Shown here piece after piece: positions 8,064 through 16,751 of a stretch of 62,891 bases of DNA (position 1 is the stretch's first letter; every line of letters begins with the position of its first letter). A program made the translations under genes and the position numbers. Below the pieces are notes generated by a model. That model saw only the letters and a list, made by a program, of their open reading frames with translations. It ran no database searches and was not told where the DNA came from. Source of the stretch: Intestinibacillus sp050255995 (GTDB taxonomy: Bacteria > Bacillota > Clostridia > Oscillospirales > Butyricicoccaceae); the NCBI GenBank assembly GCA_050255995.1, contig JBFWIM010000002.1:1-62891 (forward strand), read 5' to 3'.

Positions 8064-8092
8064 AGTATAGCGTGTTTGCGGCGCAAAGTCCA
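8064..8092 (-). promoter_or_regulatory. Promoter of the ymfF-ymfH-lgt-folD unit
   Basis: TGGACT (plus 8087-8092) and TATACT (plus 8064-8069) on the minus strand, 17 bases apart, about 40 bases before the ymfF start. The -35 matches the consensus at 4 of 6 positions, the -10 at 5 of 6. Confidence 0.55.
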
Positions 8093-8154
8093 GAGCAGCG
8101 CGCCCTGCATTTGGCGCGTTTTCGGTATTTTCCCCAATTTTCCGAAAAATACTC

Positions 8155-8186
8155 TTGACATAAAGAGGCGTTTCCTGTAATATAAT
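8155..8186 (+). promoter_or_regulatory. Promoter of the ylxM-ffh-rpsP operon
   Basis: A perfect -35 TTGACA (8155-8160) is followed after 17 bases by TAATAT (8178-8183); TATAAT also occurs at 8181-8186 with a 20-base spacer. The 5' leader would be about 45-50 nt. It is divergent from the ymfF promoter. Confidence 0.8.
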
Positions 8187-8237
8187 TAACGTTGTAGTTG
8201 TAAAGGCAATCGGCTTTACAGTCCGGAGGTGGGCTTT

Positions 8238-8603
8238 ATGAAAAACAAGCCTTTCGAAATGTGTCTGCTGTTTGATTTTTACGGCGATATCCTGACGGAA
8301 AAGCAGCACGAGCTGTTTGACCTCTACTATAACGAAGACCTGTCCCTCGCCGAAATCTCCGAGCACGCCGGCATCACCCGCCAGGGGGTGCGCGACGCGG
8401 TTGTCCGCGCGGAACACACGCTGCGCGAAATGGAGGAAAAGCTCGGGCTGGTCGCGCGTTACGGCCGCATCGAGGCCAATGTAGAGTCCCTTGCCGCCGA
8501 CCTTCGCGAAATTCATCTGATCAACATCAACAAATACCGCAACCAGGATCTGGCCCGGCTGATCTCCCATATGGAGCAGTGCATCAAGGCTATGTCCGGC
8601 TGA
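8238..8603 (+). CDS. ylxM: YlxM family DNA-binding protein
   Basis: A 121-residue protein with a helix-turn-helix (LSLAEISEHAGITRQGVRDA, about residues 34-53) and the family opening FEMCLLFDFYGDILTEKQ. YlxM lies next to ffh in most Firmicutes and in Streptococcus binds Ffh and modulates SRP activity; it resembles sigma-factor region 4. GGAGGT (8225-8230) is 7 bases from the ATG at 8238; a GTG at 8229 would overlap it. It is first in the operon, followed by ffh 32 bases later. Confidence 0.93.
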   Translation: MKNKPFEMCLLFDFYGDILTEKQHELFDLYYNEDLSLAEISEHAGITRQGVRDAVVRAEHTLREMEEKLGLVARYGRIEANVESLAADLREIHLININKYRNQDLARLISHMEQCIKAMSG

Positions 8604-8635
8604 AATGCGGTCCGCCTGACCGACGGGAGGCACCC

Positions 8636-9997
<1,362 letters not shown>

Positions 9998-10002
9998 AAC
10001 GC

Positions 10003-10021
10003 TTGTAATTTATCATTACAA
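10003..10021 (+). repeat. Small hairpin between ffh and rpsP
   Basis: TTGTAAT (10003-10009) and ATTACAA (10015-10021) form a perfect 7-bp stem with a 5-base loop in the 59-base ffh-rpsP gap. There is no U-run, so it is not a terminator; it may mark RNA processing between ffh and the abundantly needed rpsP message. Confidence 0.35.
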
Positions 10022-10056
10022 ATAGAATTTATCCTATTTTCAAGGAGGTGAAAATC

Positions 10057-10296
10057 ATGGTAAAAATCAGACTTCGCAGACTGGGCGCTAAGAAGGCTCC
10101 GTTCTACCGCATCGTTGTTGCCGATTCCCGTTACCCGCGTGACGGCCGCTTCATCGAGGAGATCGGCACCTACAATCCCCTCATTTCTCCCGCCGAAGTA
10201 AAGGTGGACAGCGAGCGCGCGCAGCAGTGGATCAAGAACGGTGCGCAGCCGACTGATACCGTACGCGATATCCTCAAGAAGGCCGGCGTGCTGTAA
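10057..10296 (+). CDS. rpsP: 30S ribosomal protein S16
   Basis: A 79-residue basic protein beginning MVKIRLRRLGAKKAPFYRIV, the S16 signature, with DGRFIEEIGTYNPL following. S16 is an early-binding 30S assembly protein. I take the ATG at 10057, with AAGGAGGTG (10042-10050) upstream, rather than the in-frame GTG at 10048 that is part of that site. It is in the conserved ffh-rpsP-khpA-rimM-trmD order. Confidence 0.98.
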   Translation: MVKIRLRRLGAKKAPFYRIVVADSRYPRDGRFIEEIGTYNPLISPAEVKVDSERAQQWIKNGAQPTDTVRDILKKAGVL

Positions 10297-10316
10297 GGAT
10301 GAGTGAGGTTATATCA

Positions 10317-10547
10317 ATGAAAGAATTATTAACCTACATCGTGAAAAATCTGGTCACCGAGCCGGATGCCATTGCTATTACCGAAACCATCGAGGGTGAC
10401 GAGGTCGTTTACGAGCTGCGCGTCGCGCAGGGCGACATGGGCCGCGTCATCGGCCGCCACGGCCGCATCGCAAAAGAGATCCGCACCCTGATGAAGGCGG
10501 CGGGCAATCGCGAGAACAAAAAAGTGTCGGTCGAAATCTGCGACTGA
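10317..10547 (+). CDS. khpA: KH-domain RNA-binding protein KhpA
   Basis: A 76-residue single KH domain with the diagnostic loop VIGRHGRIAKEIRTLMKAAG. KhpA (YlqC) partners with KhpB/Jag in streptococci and related bacteria and affects cell division and small-RNA stability. The ATG at 10317 has GAGG 8 bases upstream; starting at 10299 would add six residues not seen in most relatives. It follows rpsP by 20 bases. Confidence 0.94.
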   Translation: MKELLTYIVKNLVTEPDAIAITETIEGDEVVYELRVAQGDMGRVIGRHGRIAKEIRTLMKAAGNRENKKVSVEICD

Positions 10548-10553
10548 TATTTT

Positions 10554-10580
10554 AAAAGACCTGTCTTTGACAGGTCTTTT
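10554..10580 (+). terminator. Terminator-like hairpin between khpA and rimM
   Basis: AAAAGACCTGTC (10554-10565) and GACAGGTCTTTT (10569-10580) make a perfect 12-bp stem with a 3-base loop and U-rich 3' arm. It lies inside the operon, 18 bases before rimM, so it may be a partial terminator that lowers rimM-trmD relative to rpsP. Confidence 0.7.
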
Positions 10581-10598
10581 CGTTATCCGGAGGAAGCT

Positions 10599-11111
10599 AT
10601 GCAAAAAGAATTTCTCGAAGCCGGGCAGATCGTCAACACCCACGGCGTCGCCGGCGAAGTCAAGGTGCAGTCCTGGTGCGACAGCCCCGAGGTGCTGACC
10701 GACTTTGACACCCTGTACTGGGAGGACGGCTCCCCGGTCAAGGTGCTGAAGGCCTATGTGCACAGGGGCTGCGTCATCATGCGGCTGAACGGCGTGACAA
10801 ACATGGAACAGGCCGAAACGCTCCGGCAGAAGGTGCTGTATCTGCGCCGCGAGGACGTCGAGCTGCCCGGGGATCTGGTCTTTATACAGGACATTCTGGG
10901 GTTCGAGGTGCTCGACGCACGGACGGAACACGTCATCGGCCGGCTGCGCGACGTCATCACGACAAACCCGGCGCACGATCTGTACGAGATCGACCGGGGC
11001 GACGGCCGCCGCGCCTACGTGCCCGCCATCAAGCCGTTTCTCGAAAGTGTCGATCTGGATCAGGGACGCATCACAATCCGCTCGATCGAGGGGCTGCTCG
11101 ATGAAAATTGA
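10599..11111 (+). CDS. rimM: 16S rRNA processing protein RimM
   Basis: RimM binds S19 and helps 30S head maturation. The 170 residues show an N-terminal RimM barrel (AGQIVNTHGVAGEVKVQSW) and a PRC-barrel C-domain (DILGFEVLDA... YVPAIKPFLESVDLDQGRI). GGAGG precedes the ATG at 10599. Its 3' end overlaps trmD by 11 bases. Confidence 0.96.
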   Translation: MQKEFLEAGQIVNTHGVAGEVKVQSWCDSPEVLTDFDTLYWEDGSPVKVLKAYVHRGCVIMRLNGVTNMEQAETLRQKVLYLRREDVELPGDLVFIQDILGFEVLDARTEHVIGRLRDVITTNPAHDLYEIDRGDGRRAYVPAIKPFLESVDLDQGRITIRSIEGLLDEN

Positions 11112-11832
11112 CATTATGACCCTGTTCCCCGGTATGATCAGCGCGGTCATGCGGGAAAGCATTATCGGCCGCGCACAGGACAGGGGTCTGGTGCGCGTGC
11201 GCGCCGTCAATATCCGCGACTGGGCGGAGGGCCGTCACCGCAAAGCGGACGACGCCCCCTACGGCGGCGGGCGCGGGCAGGTCATGCTGGCCGAGCCGCT
11301 CTACCGCTGTCACGACGCGTTGACACGCGGCGAGCCGGTGCACACGGTGCTGCTTTCCGCGCAGGGCAAGCCGTTTACGCAGGAAAAGGCGCGTCAGCTG
11401 CTCTCCAAGGGACGTTTCATTCTTGTATGCGGCCATTACGAGGGCATTGACCAACGCTTTATCGACGCCTGCGTGGATGAGGAAATCTCGATCGGCGACT
11501 TTGTCCTGACGGGCGGCGAGATTCCGGCGATGGCCGTTGCGGATGCGGTCTGCCGCATGGTGCCCGGCGTGCTGCCGGATGAGGAAGCGTTTACCGAGGA
11601 AAGCCACTGGGACGGACTGCTCGAGCATCCGCACTACACCCGTCCGGAAAACTGGCGCGGGCGCGCGGTGCCGGACGTACTGCTCTCCGGCCACCACGCC
11701 AATATCGTGCGCTGGCGGCGCAGGATGTCGCTGCTACGCACCCGGCGGGACCGGCCGGATCTGTATGCGGCGTTTCAACCGCGCGATAAGCAGGACTGCA
11801 AGCTGCTCGGCGAAATCGAACGGGAAGGCTGA
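11101..11832 (+). CDS. trmD: tRNA (guanine-37-N1)-methyltransferase
   Basis: TrmD makes m1G37 in tRNAs reading CNN and GGG-type codons, preventing +1 frameshifts, using S-adenosylmethionine in a trefoil-knot fold. The 243 residues begin MKIDIMTLFPGMISAVMRES and include DDAPYGGGRGQVML, the knot segment VCGHYEGIDQRF and SIGDFVLTGGEIPAMA. The start lies 11 bases inside rimM, so translation is probably coupled. It is last in the operon, followed at once by a strong terminator. Confidence 0.97.
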   Translation: MKIDIMTLFPGMISAVMRESIIGRAQDRGLVRVRAVNIRDWAEGRHRKADDAPYGGGRGQVMLAEPLYRCHDALTRGEPVHTVLLSAQGKPFTQEKARQLLSKGRFILVCGHYEGIDQRFIDACVDEEISIGDFVLTGGEIPAMAVADAVCRMVPGVLPDEEAFTEESHWDGLLEHPHYTRPENWRGRAVPDVLLSGHHANIVRWRRRMSLLRTRRDRPDLYAAFQPRDKQDCKLLGEIEREG

Positions 11833-11877
11833 GACCGCCGCGGGCAGGAGATGCCTCGCGGCGGCTCTGCTTTTTTC
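11831..11877 (+). terminator. Intrinsic terminator after trmD
   Basis: CCGCCGCG (11835-11842) pairs with CGCGGCGG (11857-11864), extended by GAG/CTC outside and GGCA/TGCC inside, followed by TGCTTTTTT. It ends the ylxM-trmD operon. Confidence 0.9.
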
Positions 11878-11986
11878 TTCCCGGGACAGGCGGGCGCGCT
11901 GGGCATATCACAGAGGCAGCGCGCATAGGATAGCGTAAAGAAACGCTTGTCCGAAGGGGAAATTTGGGGCGGCGGACCTCGGCGAA

Positions 11987-12030
11987 TTCTGTAAATTTTA
12001 ATTTACAGAAGCGTTTTTTTTAGGTAAAAT
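11987..12030 (+). promoter_or_regulatory. fruK promoter with an overlapping operator-like dyad
   Basis: -35 TTTACA (12002-12007), a 17-base spacer and -10 TAAAAT (12025-12030). The -35 lies inside a perfect inverted repeat, TTCTGTAAATT (11987-11997) and AATTTACAGAA (12000-12010), separated by TT. A repressor bound there would block the polymerase. The T-run 12014-12021 after the dyad also makes it look like a terminator, so termination is the alternative reading. Confidence 0.6.
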
Positions 12031-12092
12031 AGAAGATGAATGAAAATGCCGCTTTGCGGCGATGTGATAAATGATCCAGGAGGCCATGTCCC

Positions 12093-13034
12093 ATGATTAT
12101 CACGATTACCTTGAACCCGGCGATCGACCGCACGCTGCGGATCGACAAGCCCCTGCAGCCCAGCAAGCTCAACCGCGCGATCGGCAGCCATGTCGAGCCG
12201 GGCGGAAAAGGCATCAACGTTTCCCGCGCAATCAAAGCGATCGGCGGCGACAGCGTCGCGCTCAGCTTCTCCGCCGGTACCAACGGCCGCGCGCTCAAAG
12301 ACGCGCTGACCTCCATGGATATTCACCACGACTTTGTGGACGTTTGCGGCCAGACCCGCGTCAACATCCAGATCATCGATTCCGCGGGTGAACACACCGA
12401 GATCAACGAGCCCGGCGACAAGATTTCCGACGGCGATTTCCTGCGGTTCCTTGAGCGCGTTCAGCTCTATCTCGACCCGGAGAACATTTTTGTCGTCACC
12501 GGCAGCACGCCCCCCGGCTTTACGCTCAAAAATTTCGGCAAGCTGTGCCGCGCCATCAAGGACGCGGGCTGCCGCCTGATCGTCGACGCGGAGGGTGAAT
12601 GGCTGCTCGAGGCGCTGAAGTATGAGCCAGACTGTATCAAGCCCAACGTATTTGAGTTGGCGGATGTGGTCGGCTGCCCGCCCGCTGTCGATCCCGAAAT
12701 TGTCGCGGCGAACGCGCGCAAGGTGCTCGATATGGGCGCACGGACAGTTTGCGTTTCCATGGGGCAGGAAGGCGCGGTTTTTGTCTCCAAGGACAGTCCG
12801 GAGCCCCTTTTTGCCAACACCAACCCCAAAATCGCGGAAGAAGGCGCGGTCGGCACCGGCGATTCCATGGTCGCGGCGATTGCCAACGGCATGCGTCAGA
12901 ATATCAAGCTCGACGAGATCGCAAAGTTCGCCGTTGCCGCCGGACGCGCGTGTGCCCGCCTACCCGGCACAGAAATGGCCACCCTGAAAAAAGTTTACGA
13001 GGTTTATGAAACGGTCGAGCTCTATGTCATCTGA
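12093..13034 (+). CDS. fruK: PfkB-family sugar kinase, probably 1-phosphofructokinase
   Basis: A 313-residue ribokinase/PfkB-fold kinase opening ITITLNPAIDRTL, with the substrate loop EPGGKGINVSRAI and the ATP/anion-hole motif GAVGTGDSMVAA (about residue 250). These are the hallmarks of the FruK/LacC subgroup that phosphorylates fructose-1-phosphate or tagatose-6-phosphate. No fruA or fruR neighbour is present, so the substrate is not fixed by context. AGGAGG (12078-12083) precedes the ATG. It has its own promoter with a dyad and its own terminator. Confidence 0.82.
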   Translation: MIITITLNPAIDRTLRIDKPLQPSKLNRAIGSHVEPGGKGINVSRAIKAIGGDSVALSFSAGTNGRALKDALTSMDIHHDFVDVCGQTRVNIQIIDSAGEHTEINEPGDKISDGDFLRFLERVQLYLDPENIFVVTGSTPPGFTLKNFGKLCRAIKDAGCRLIVDAEGEWLLEALKYEPDCIKPNVFELADVVGCPPAVDPEIVAANARKVLDMGARTVCVSMGQEGAVFVSKDSPEPLFANTNPKIAEEGAVGTGDSMVAAIANGMRQNIKLDEIAKFAVAAGRACARLPGTEMATLKKVYEVYETVELYVI

Positions 13035-13046
13035 GTTTTAGACGCA

Positions 13047-13082
13047 CAAAATCCGCCTCCAGAAATGGAGACGGATTTTTTT
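13047..13082. terminator. Bidirectional terminator between fruK and rlmH
   Basis: AAAATCCG..CTCC pairs with GGAG..CGGATTTTT with one internal mismatch and a 6-base loop (stem about 13048-13080). There are T-runs on both sides, so it serves the convergent fruK and rlmH. Confidence 0.88.
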
Positions 13083-13092
13083 GTCTGTATTT

Positions 13093-13575
13093 CTATTTGT
13101 GATATTTCCCGCCCGCGAGAATGTTCAGCGCGCGGTACAGCTGCTCCAGCGCCATGACGCGTGCGAGATGGTGCGGGAACGTCATGGGCGACATGGACAG
13201 CCGCAGCGCGGCTTCCCTTTTCAGGCCTTCATCAAGACCGCAGGAACCGCCGATCAGCAGGCACAGCCGGGAAACGCCGTGCGTGGCCATCGTGCCAAGT
13301 CTGTCCGCAAACGCCTCGCTGGACAACTCCTGCCCCTCAATACACAGCGCGACCACGGAAGCGCCCTGCGGAATTTTAGCACGGATGGCGTCGGCCTCCT
13401 TCGCGAGCGCGGTGGAAATTTCACCCGCCGTGGGCGACTGCGGCAACCGCTGCTCCGGCAGCTCGGTGATCTCCAGTTTGCAGTACCCCGAGAGCCGCTT
13501 TTCATATTCGCGCACGGCTTCCGCCCAGAATTTTTCCCCGAGCTTCCCGATGCACAGCAGTTTTACAGACAGCAT
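13093..13575 (-). CDS. rlmH: 23S rRNA (pseudouridine-1915-N3)-methyltransferase
   Basis: RlmH is a SPOUT methyltransferase acting on assembled 70S ribosomes at pseudouridine 1915 of helix 69. The 160 residues begin MLSVKLLCIGKLGEKFW and carry the knot motif LLIGGSCGLDEGL and the C-terminal SPMTFPHHLARVMALEQLYRA. The ATG at 13573-13575 has GGAGG upstream and overlaps the walJ coding end by 13 bases, so it is coupled to it. Confidence 0.97.
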   Translation of the reverse strand: MLSVKLLCIGKLGEKFWAEAVREYEKRLSGYCKLEITELPEQRLPQSPTAGEISTALAKEADAIRAKIPQGASVVALCIEGQELSSEAFADRLGTMATHGVSRLCLLIGGSCGLDEGLKREAALRLSMSPMTFPHHLARVMALEQLYRALNILAGGKYHK

Positions 13576-14375
13576 ACCCGCGCCTCCTCGGCCGGCAGCA
13601 ATATCGGTTCCTCCATCGAGCCCTTGGGCGCTATGTACACCTCGCACGCCGCGCCGCAGCCATCAAGCGCCTGCCGCGTCTCGCGGTATGCGGTGAGCGG
13701 GGTGTTGTTGTGCTCGCTCAGGTGCGCAAGGATGAGCGTTCGGGTGCCGCTCCGTGCCAGTTGCGCCGCGCAGACCGCACAGTCCGGATTGGAAAGATGC
13801 CCCTGCGCGCCGCCGACCCGCTGCTTCAGCGGCCATGGATACGGGCCGTTTTGCAGCATGACCGGATCGTGGTTGGACTCGAGCACGACCGTGTCGCAGC
13901 CGAGCAGCTTCTGCTTGACCTGCGACGGCATGAATCCAAGATCGGTCGCAAAACCAAAGGCATGCCGGTCGCTGCGCAGCACATAGCCGACGCTCTCCGC
14001 CGCATCATGCGGCGTCAGGAAGGACTGCACGGACAGGCTGCCGAGCGCGAACGTCTCGCCGCCGAAAAACGGGCGCAGCTTGTCCGCCGCAAGCGGTGTT
14101 TTGCGCGTCAGCGCGTCCGCCGTCGGCCGGGTCGCAAAAAGCGGCACGTCGTACTTTTTCACAAAGGTCGCAAGGCCCTTGACGTGATCCATATGCTCAT
14201 GCGTAATCAGCACCCCGGTGAGGTCGGGCACGTCCAGTTCAAGGGTGGCAAGCGCCTGCCGCAAGCGGCGCACCGACACCCCCAAATCAAACAGCACCGC
14301 CGTGCCGCCGCTGACATAAAGCCCGCAGTTGCCGCTCGACCCGCTCGCTATGCTGTAATAATACCGTTTTTCCAT
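13563..14375 (-). CDS. walJ: Metallo-beta-lactamase-fold hydrolase WalJ (YycJ-like)
   Basis: A 270-residue MBL-fold protein with ASGSSGNCG at the N-terminus and the zinc motif THEHMDHVKG (about residue 58). In Bacillus and Streptococcus the homologue YycJ/WalJ lies in the walRK operon and influences wall and division control; relatives have 5'-3' exonuclease activity. Here it is downstream of murA in the same direction as walRK-yycHI, keeping the walJ-rlmH order but with murA inserted. GGAG precedes the ATG at 14373-14375. Confidence 0.9.
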   Translation of the reverse strand: MEKRYYYSIASGSSGNCGLYVSGGTAVLFDLGVSVRRLRQALATLELDVPDLTGVLITHEHMDHVKGLATFVKKYDVPLFATRPTADALTRKTPLAADKLRPFFGGETFALGSLSVQSFLTPHDAAESVGYVLRSDRHAFGFATDLGFMPSQVKQKLLGCDTVVLESNHDPVMLQNGPYPWPLKQRVGGAQGHLSNPDCAVCAAQLARSGTRTLILAHLSEHNNTPLTAYRETRQALDGCGAACEVYIAPKGSMEEPILLPAEEARVCCL

Positions 14376-14387
14376 GCGCTCTCCTGT

Positions 14388-14429
14388 AAAAACAGGGCGC
14401 AGGGACGTCGTCGCCGCGTCCCCGCCCTG
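14388..14429 (-). terminator. Intrinsic terminator downstream of murA
   Basis: CAGGGCG (14393-14399) pairs with CGCCCTG (14423-14429), and GGGACG (14402-14407) with CGTCCC (14417-14422), with a 2-base bulge. In the minus direction it ends in TTTTT. walJ starts 13 bases farther on, so some read-through is needed unless walJ has its own promoter. Confidence 0.8.
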
Positions 14430-14438
14430 CTTTTCTTT

Positions 14439-15737
14439 TTATTTCGCCTCCGGCAGGGAAATCTCGCCCTCCGGAATCTCCGCGCGGTACATATCCGCGC
14501 CGAGCGCCTGGAATTTCTCCACCAGATTCTCATAACCGCGCTCAATATTGGTCACCTGCTCGACCTGGGTCACGCCCCGGGCCGCGAGGCCGGCGATCAC
14601 CATTGCCGCGCCCGCGCGCAGGTCATACGCACGCACCGGAGCCGCCTTAAAGGCCTCAACGCCCTCGACCACGGCGATCTTACCGTCCACATGGATATTC
14701 GCGCCCATGCGGCACAGCTCCTCCGTGTAACGGTAGCGGTTATCCCACACGCCCTCAGTGATAATGCTGGTACCCTGCGCAAGGCACAGCGCCGTCGTCA
14801 GCTGGGGCTGCATGTCGGTCGGGAATCCGGGATACGGCAGCGTTTTGACGTTGGTTTTGACCAGCTCGCCCGTACGGCGCACAAGCAGCGCGTCGTCAAA
14901 CTCGTCGATCTCAACGCCCATTTCGGTGAGCTTTGCCGTGATGCACTCCAGATGCTTCGGGATGACGTTCTTAATCAGCACCTGGCCGCCGGTCGCCGCA
15001 ACCGCCGCCATGAAGGTGCCGGCCTCAATCTGGTCGGGGATGATGGAATAGGTACAGCCCTGCAGCTGCTGCACGCCGCGGATCTTGATAATGTCGGTGC
15101 CGGCGCCCTTGACGTCCGCGCCCATTGCGTTGAGGAAGTTCGCCAGATCGACAATATGCGGCTCTTTCGCGGCGTTTTCAATAACGGTCTGGCCCTCCGC
15201 AAGCACGGCGGCCAGCATGATGTTCATGGTCGCCCCGACCGAAACCACGTCGAAATACACGTGGCCGCCCTTCAGTCCACCGGGTGCGTCCGCAACGATG
15301 TAACCGCCCTCTTTCGTCTCAATGGTTGCGCCGAGCGCACGGAAACCCTTGAGATGCTGATCGATCGGGCGAATGCCGCCAAAGTTGCAGCCGCCCGGCA
15401 TCGCAACTTCCGCATGGTGATATTTTCCAAGTAACGCGCCAATGAGGTAGTAGGAAGCGCGGAGCTTACGCATCAGCTCGTAAGGAACCGTGTTGCCGCC
15501 TATCACTGCGCCGCCGATCTCCACTGTGGTGCTGTTCAGCAGCCGAATTTTTACGCCCAACTCCCGCAGGATCTCGAGCTGAAGGGTCACGTCGATGATC
15601 TTGGGAATATTTTCGATTCTGCACGGGCCGTCCGCAAGCAGCGCGGCCGGAATAATGGCCACCGCCGCATTTTTTGCCCCGCTGATCGTCACCTCTCCAT
15701 TGAGAGGTTTACCGCCGTTAATGATATATTTCGTCAA
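14439..15737 (-). CDS. murA: UDP-N-acetylglucosamine 1-carboxyvinyltransferase
   Basis: MurA adds enolpyruvate to UDP-GlcNAc, the first committed step of peptidoglycan synthesis. The 432 residues begin TKYIINGGKPLNGEVTISGA, with NAAV near residue 24. The catalytic loop MPGGCNFGGIRPIDQHLKGF carries the cysteine that fosfomycin modifies in other MurA enzymes. The start is TTG (15735-15737) with AAGGAG upstream. A well-formed promoter lies 120 bases upstream, so murA is separable from the wal genes before it. Confidence 0.96.
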   Translation of the reverse strand: MTKYIINGGKPLNGEVTISGAKNAAVAIIPAALLADGPCRIENIPKIIDVTLQLEILRELGVKIRLLNSTTVEIGGAVIGGNTVPYELMRKLRASYYLIGALLGKYHHAEVAMPGGCNFGGIRPIDQHLKGFRALGATIETKEGGYIVADAPGGLKGGHVYFDVVSVGATMNIMLAAVLAEGQTVIENAAKEPHIVDLANFLNAMGADVKGAGTDIIKIRGVQQLQGCTYSIIPDQIEAGTFMAAVAATGGQVLIKNVIPKHLECITAKLTEMGVEIDEFDDALLVRRTGELVKTNVKTLPYPGFPTDMQPQLTTALCLAQGTSIITEGVWDNRYRYTEELCRMGANIHVDGKIAVVEGVEAFKAAPVRAYDLRAGAAMVIAGLAARGVTQVEQVTNIERGYENLVEKFQALGADMYRAEIPEGEISLPEAK

Positions 15738-15856
15738 GCCTATCTACTCCTTATAGATTGGTTGGGCGCCAGCCTCAAAACGGCTGTCGATTACTCCATC
15801 CTATTCCATTCTCTTCTTTTGTGTGACCAATGTTTGTCACTGTCTGCATGGCTTTT

Positions 15857-15885
15857 ATTTTAACACACCGGCCTTGGAAAATCAA
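15857..15885 (-). promoter_or_regulatory. Promoter of murA
   Basis: On the minus strand TTGATT (plus 15880-15885), 17 bases, then TAAAAT (plus 15857-15862), with TG one base before the -10 (extended -10). The leader is about 110 nt and contains GTGAC-N8-GTCAC (plus 15822-15839 area), a possible but unassigned operator. Confidence 0.65.
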
Positions 15886-15932
15886 AACTATTTTCACGCT
15901 TTATGGCCGATATTTGCAAAGCTGCGCCTGCT

Positions 15933-16751
15933 TTATTTGAGCGCATCGACGAAAACGGCGCCCTTGTCCGTTTGTACCCTCCAGTACGGCAAAAGCTGCA
16001 GCCGCGCGCCTGCTCCGTTATCTATGCGATAGCCCAGCGCAATGCTGTCGATGCGCCCGACCTTCCCCTGCCCGGACGCGCCGCGCGCGACCTGAAGCAG
16101 CGCGTCCTCCGCGCTGCACAGGCGTTCCCGGTCGGCGGTCGTGGCATAGGGCATGCCGAAAAACCACTGACCTTCCAGAGTAATCTGCCCTTCGCCCTTC
16201 CACGTGGTCGTGAGCGACCGGTTGAACACCGGCATACCCGCGATTGGTACGGTCAATGTAACCGTGCCGCGCTCCAGATCGGCTTTCAGCGTACCGCCGG
16301 TAAGCGATACGCCGCACTCGGTGAACAGCGCGGTCGCTGCTTTTTTCATCTCTCCGGCGGTGCCCGGCATATCCGTGTCCTTCGGCGTGAAGGCTGCGTA
16401 CACCGTGCCGTCCGGCTGCCAGCGCACCGTGCCGTTATCCCCCTCAAAAACGGTCTGCCCGTCCTCGCGCTCGGTGCGCTGCACCGTGCCCGTCAGCACC
16501 GCCTCCGCGAACGCTTCCTCCGCCGGCCGGCTGCGGTCTGCTTCAAGCGCGATCATATTGCGCTGCTCCGGTATGCGGAGCCCCTCTCCACAGGTCACCT
16601 CATACCGCGCCAGCACAATTTCAATGTCCTCGAGCAGTGTTCTCTGCCGCCATTCCGTCATAATATAACGGCCCGCAAGGCCGGCCAGGAGGAAGCCATC
16701 CACCAGAAGCAGGATGACCAGCAGTATGCTCTTTACTCTATCCCACTGCAC
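15933..16751 (-). CDS. yycI: YycI-like regulatory protein of the WalRK system
   Basis: A 272-residue protein with one N-terminal membrane helix (VKSILLVILLLVDGFLLAGL) and an extracytoplasmic domain ending LLPYWRVQTDKGAVFVDALK. YycI with YycH contacts the WalK transmembrane region and tunes its activity in Bacillus. Sequence similarity in the family is low, and the assignment leans on position after walK and yycH plus topology. The start is GTG at 16749-16751 with GGAG five bases upstream, overlapping yycH by 14 bases. Confidence 0.78.
   Translation of the reverse strand: MQWDRVKSILLVILLLVDGFLLAGLAGRYIMTEWRQRTLLEDIEIVLARYEVTCGEGLRIPEQRNMIALEADRSRPAEEAFAEAVLTGTVQRTEREDGQTVFEGDNGTVRWQPDGTVYAAFTPKDTDMPGTAGEMKKAATALFTECGVSLTGGTLKADLERGTVTLTVPIAGMPVFNRSLTTTWKGEGQITLEGQWFFGMPYATTADRERLCSAEDALLQVARGASGQGKVGRIDSIALGYRIDNGAGARLQLLPYWRVQTDKGAVFVDALK

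Noticed and set aside
10554..10605. Ribosome-site-sequestering hairpin at rimM
   Set aside because: The stem ends before the GGAGG of rimM and leaves it unpaired, so it is better read as a terminator.
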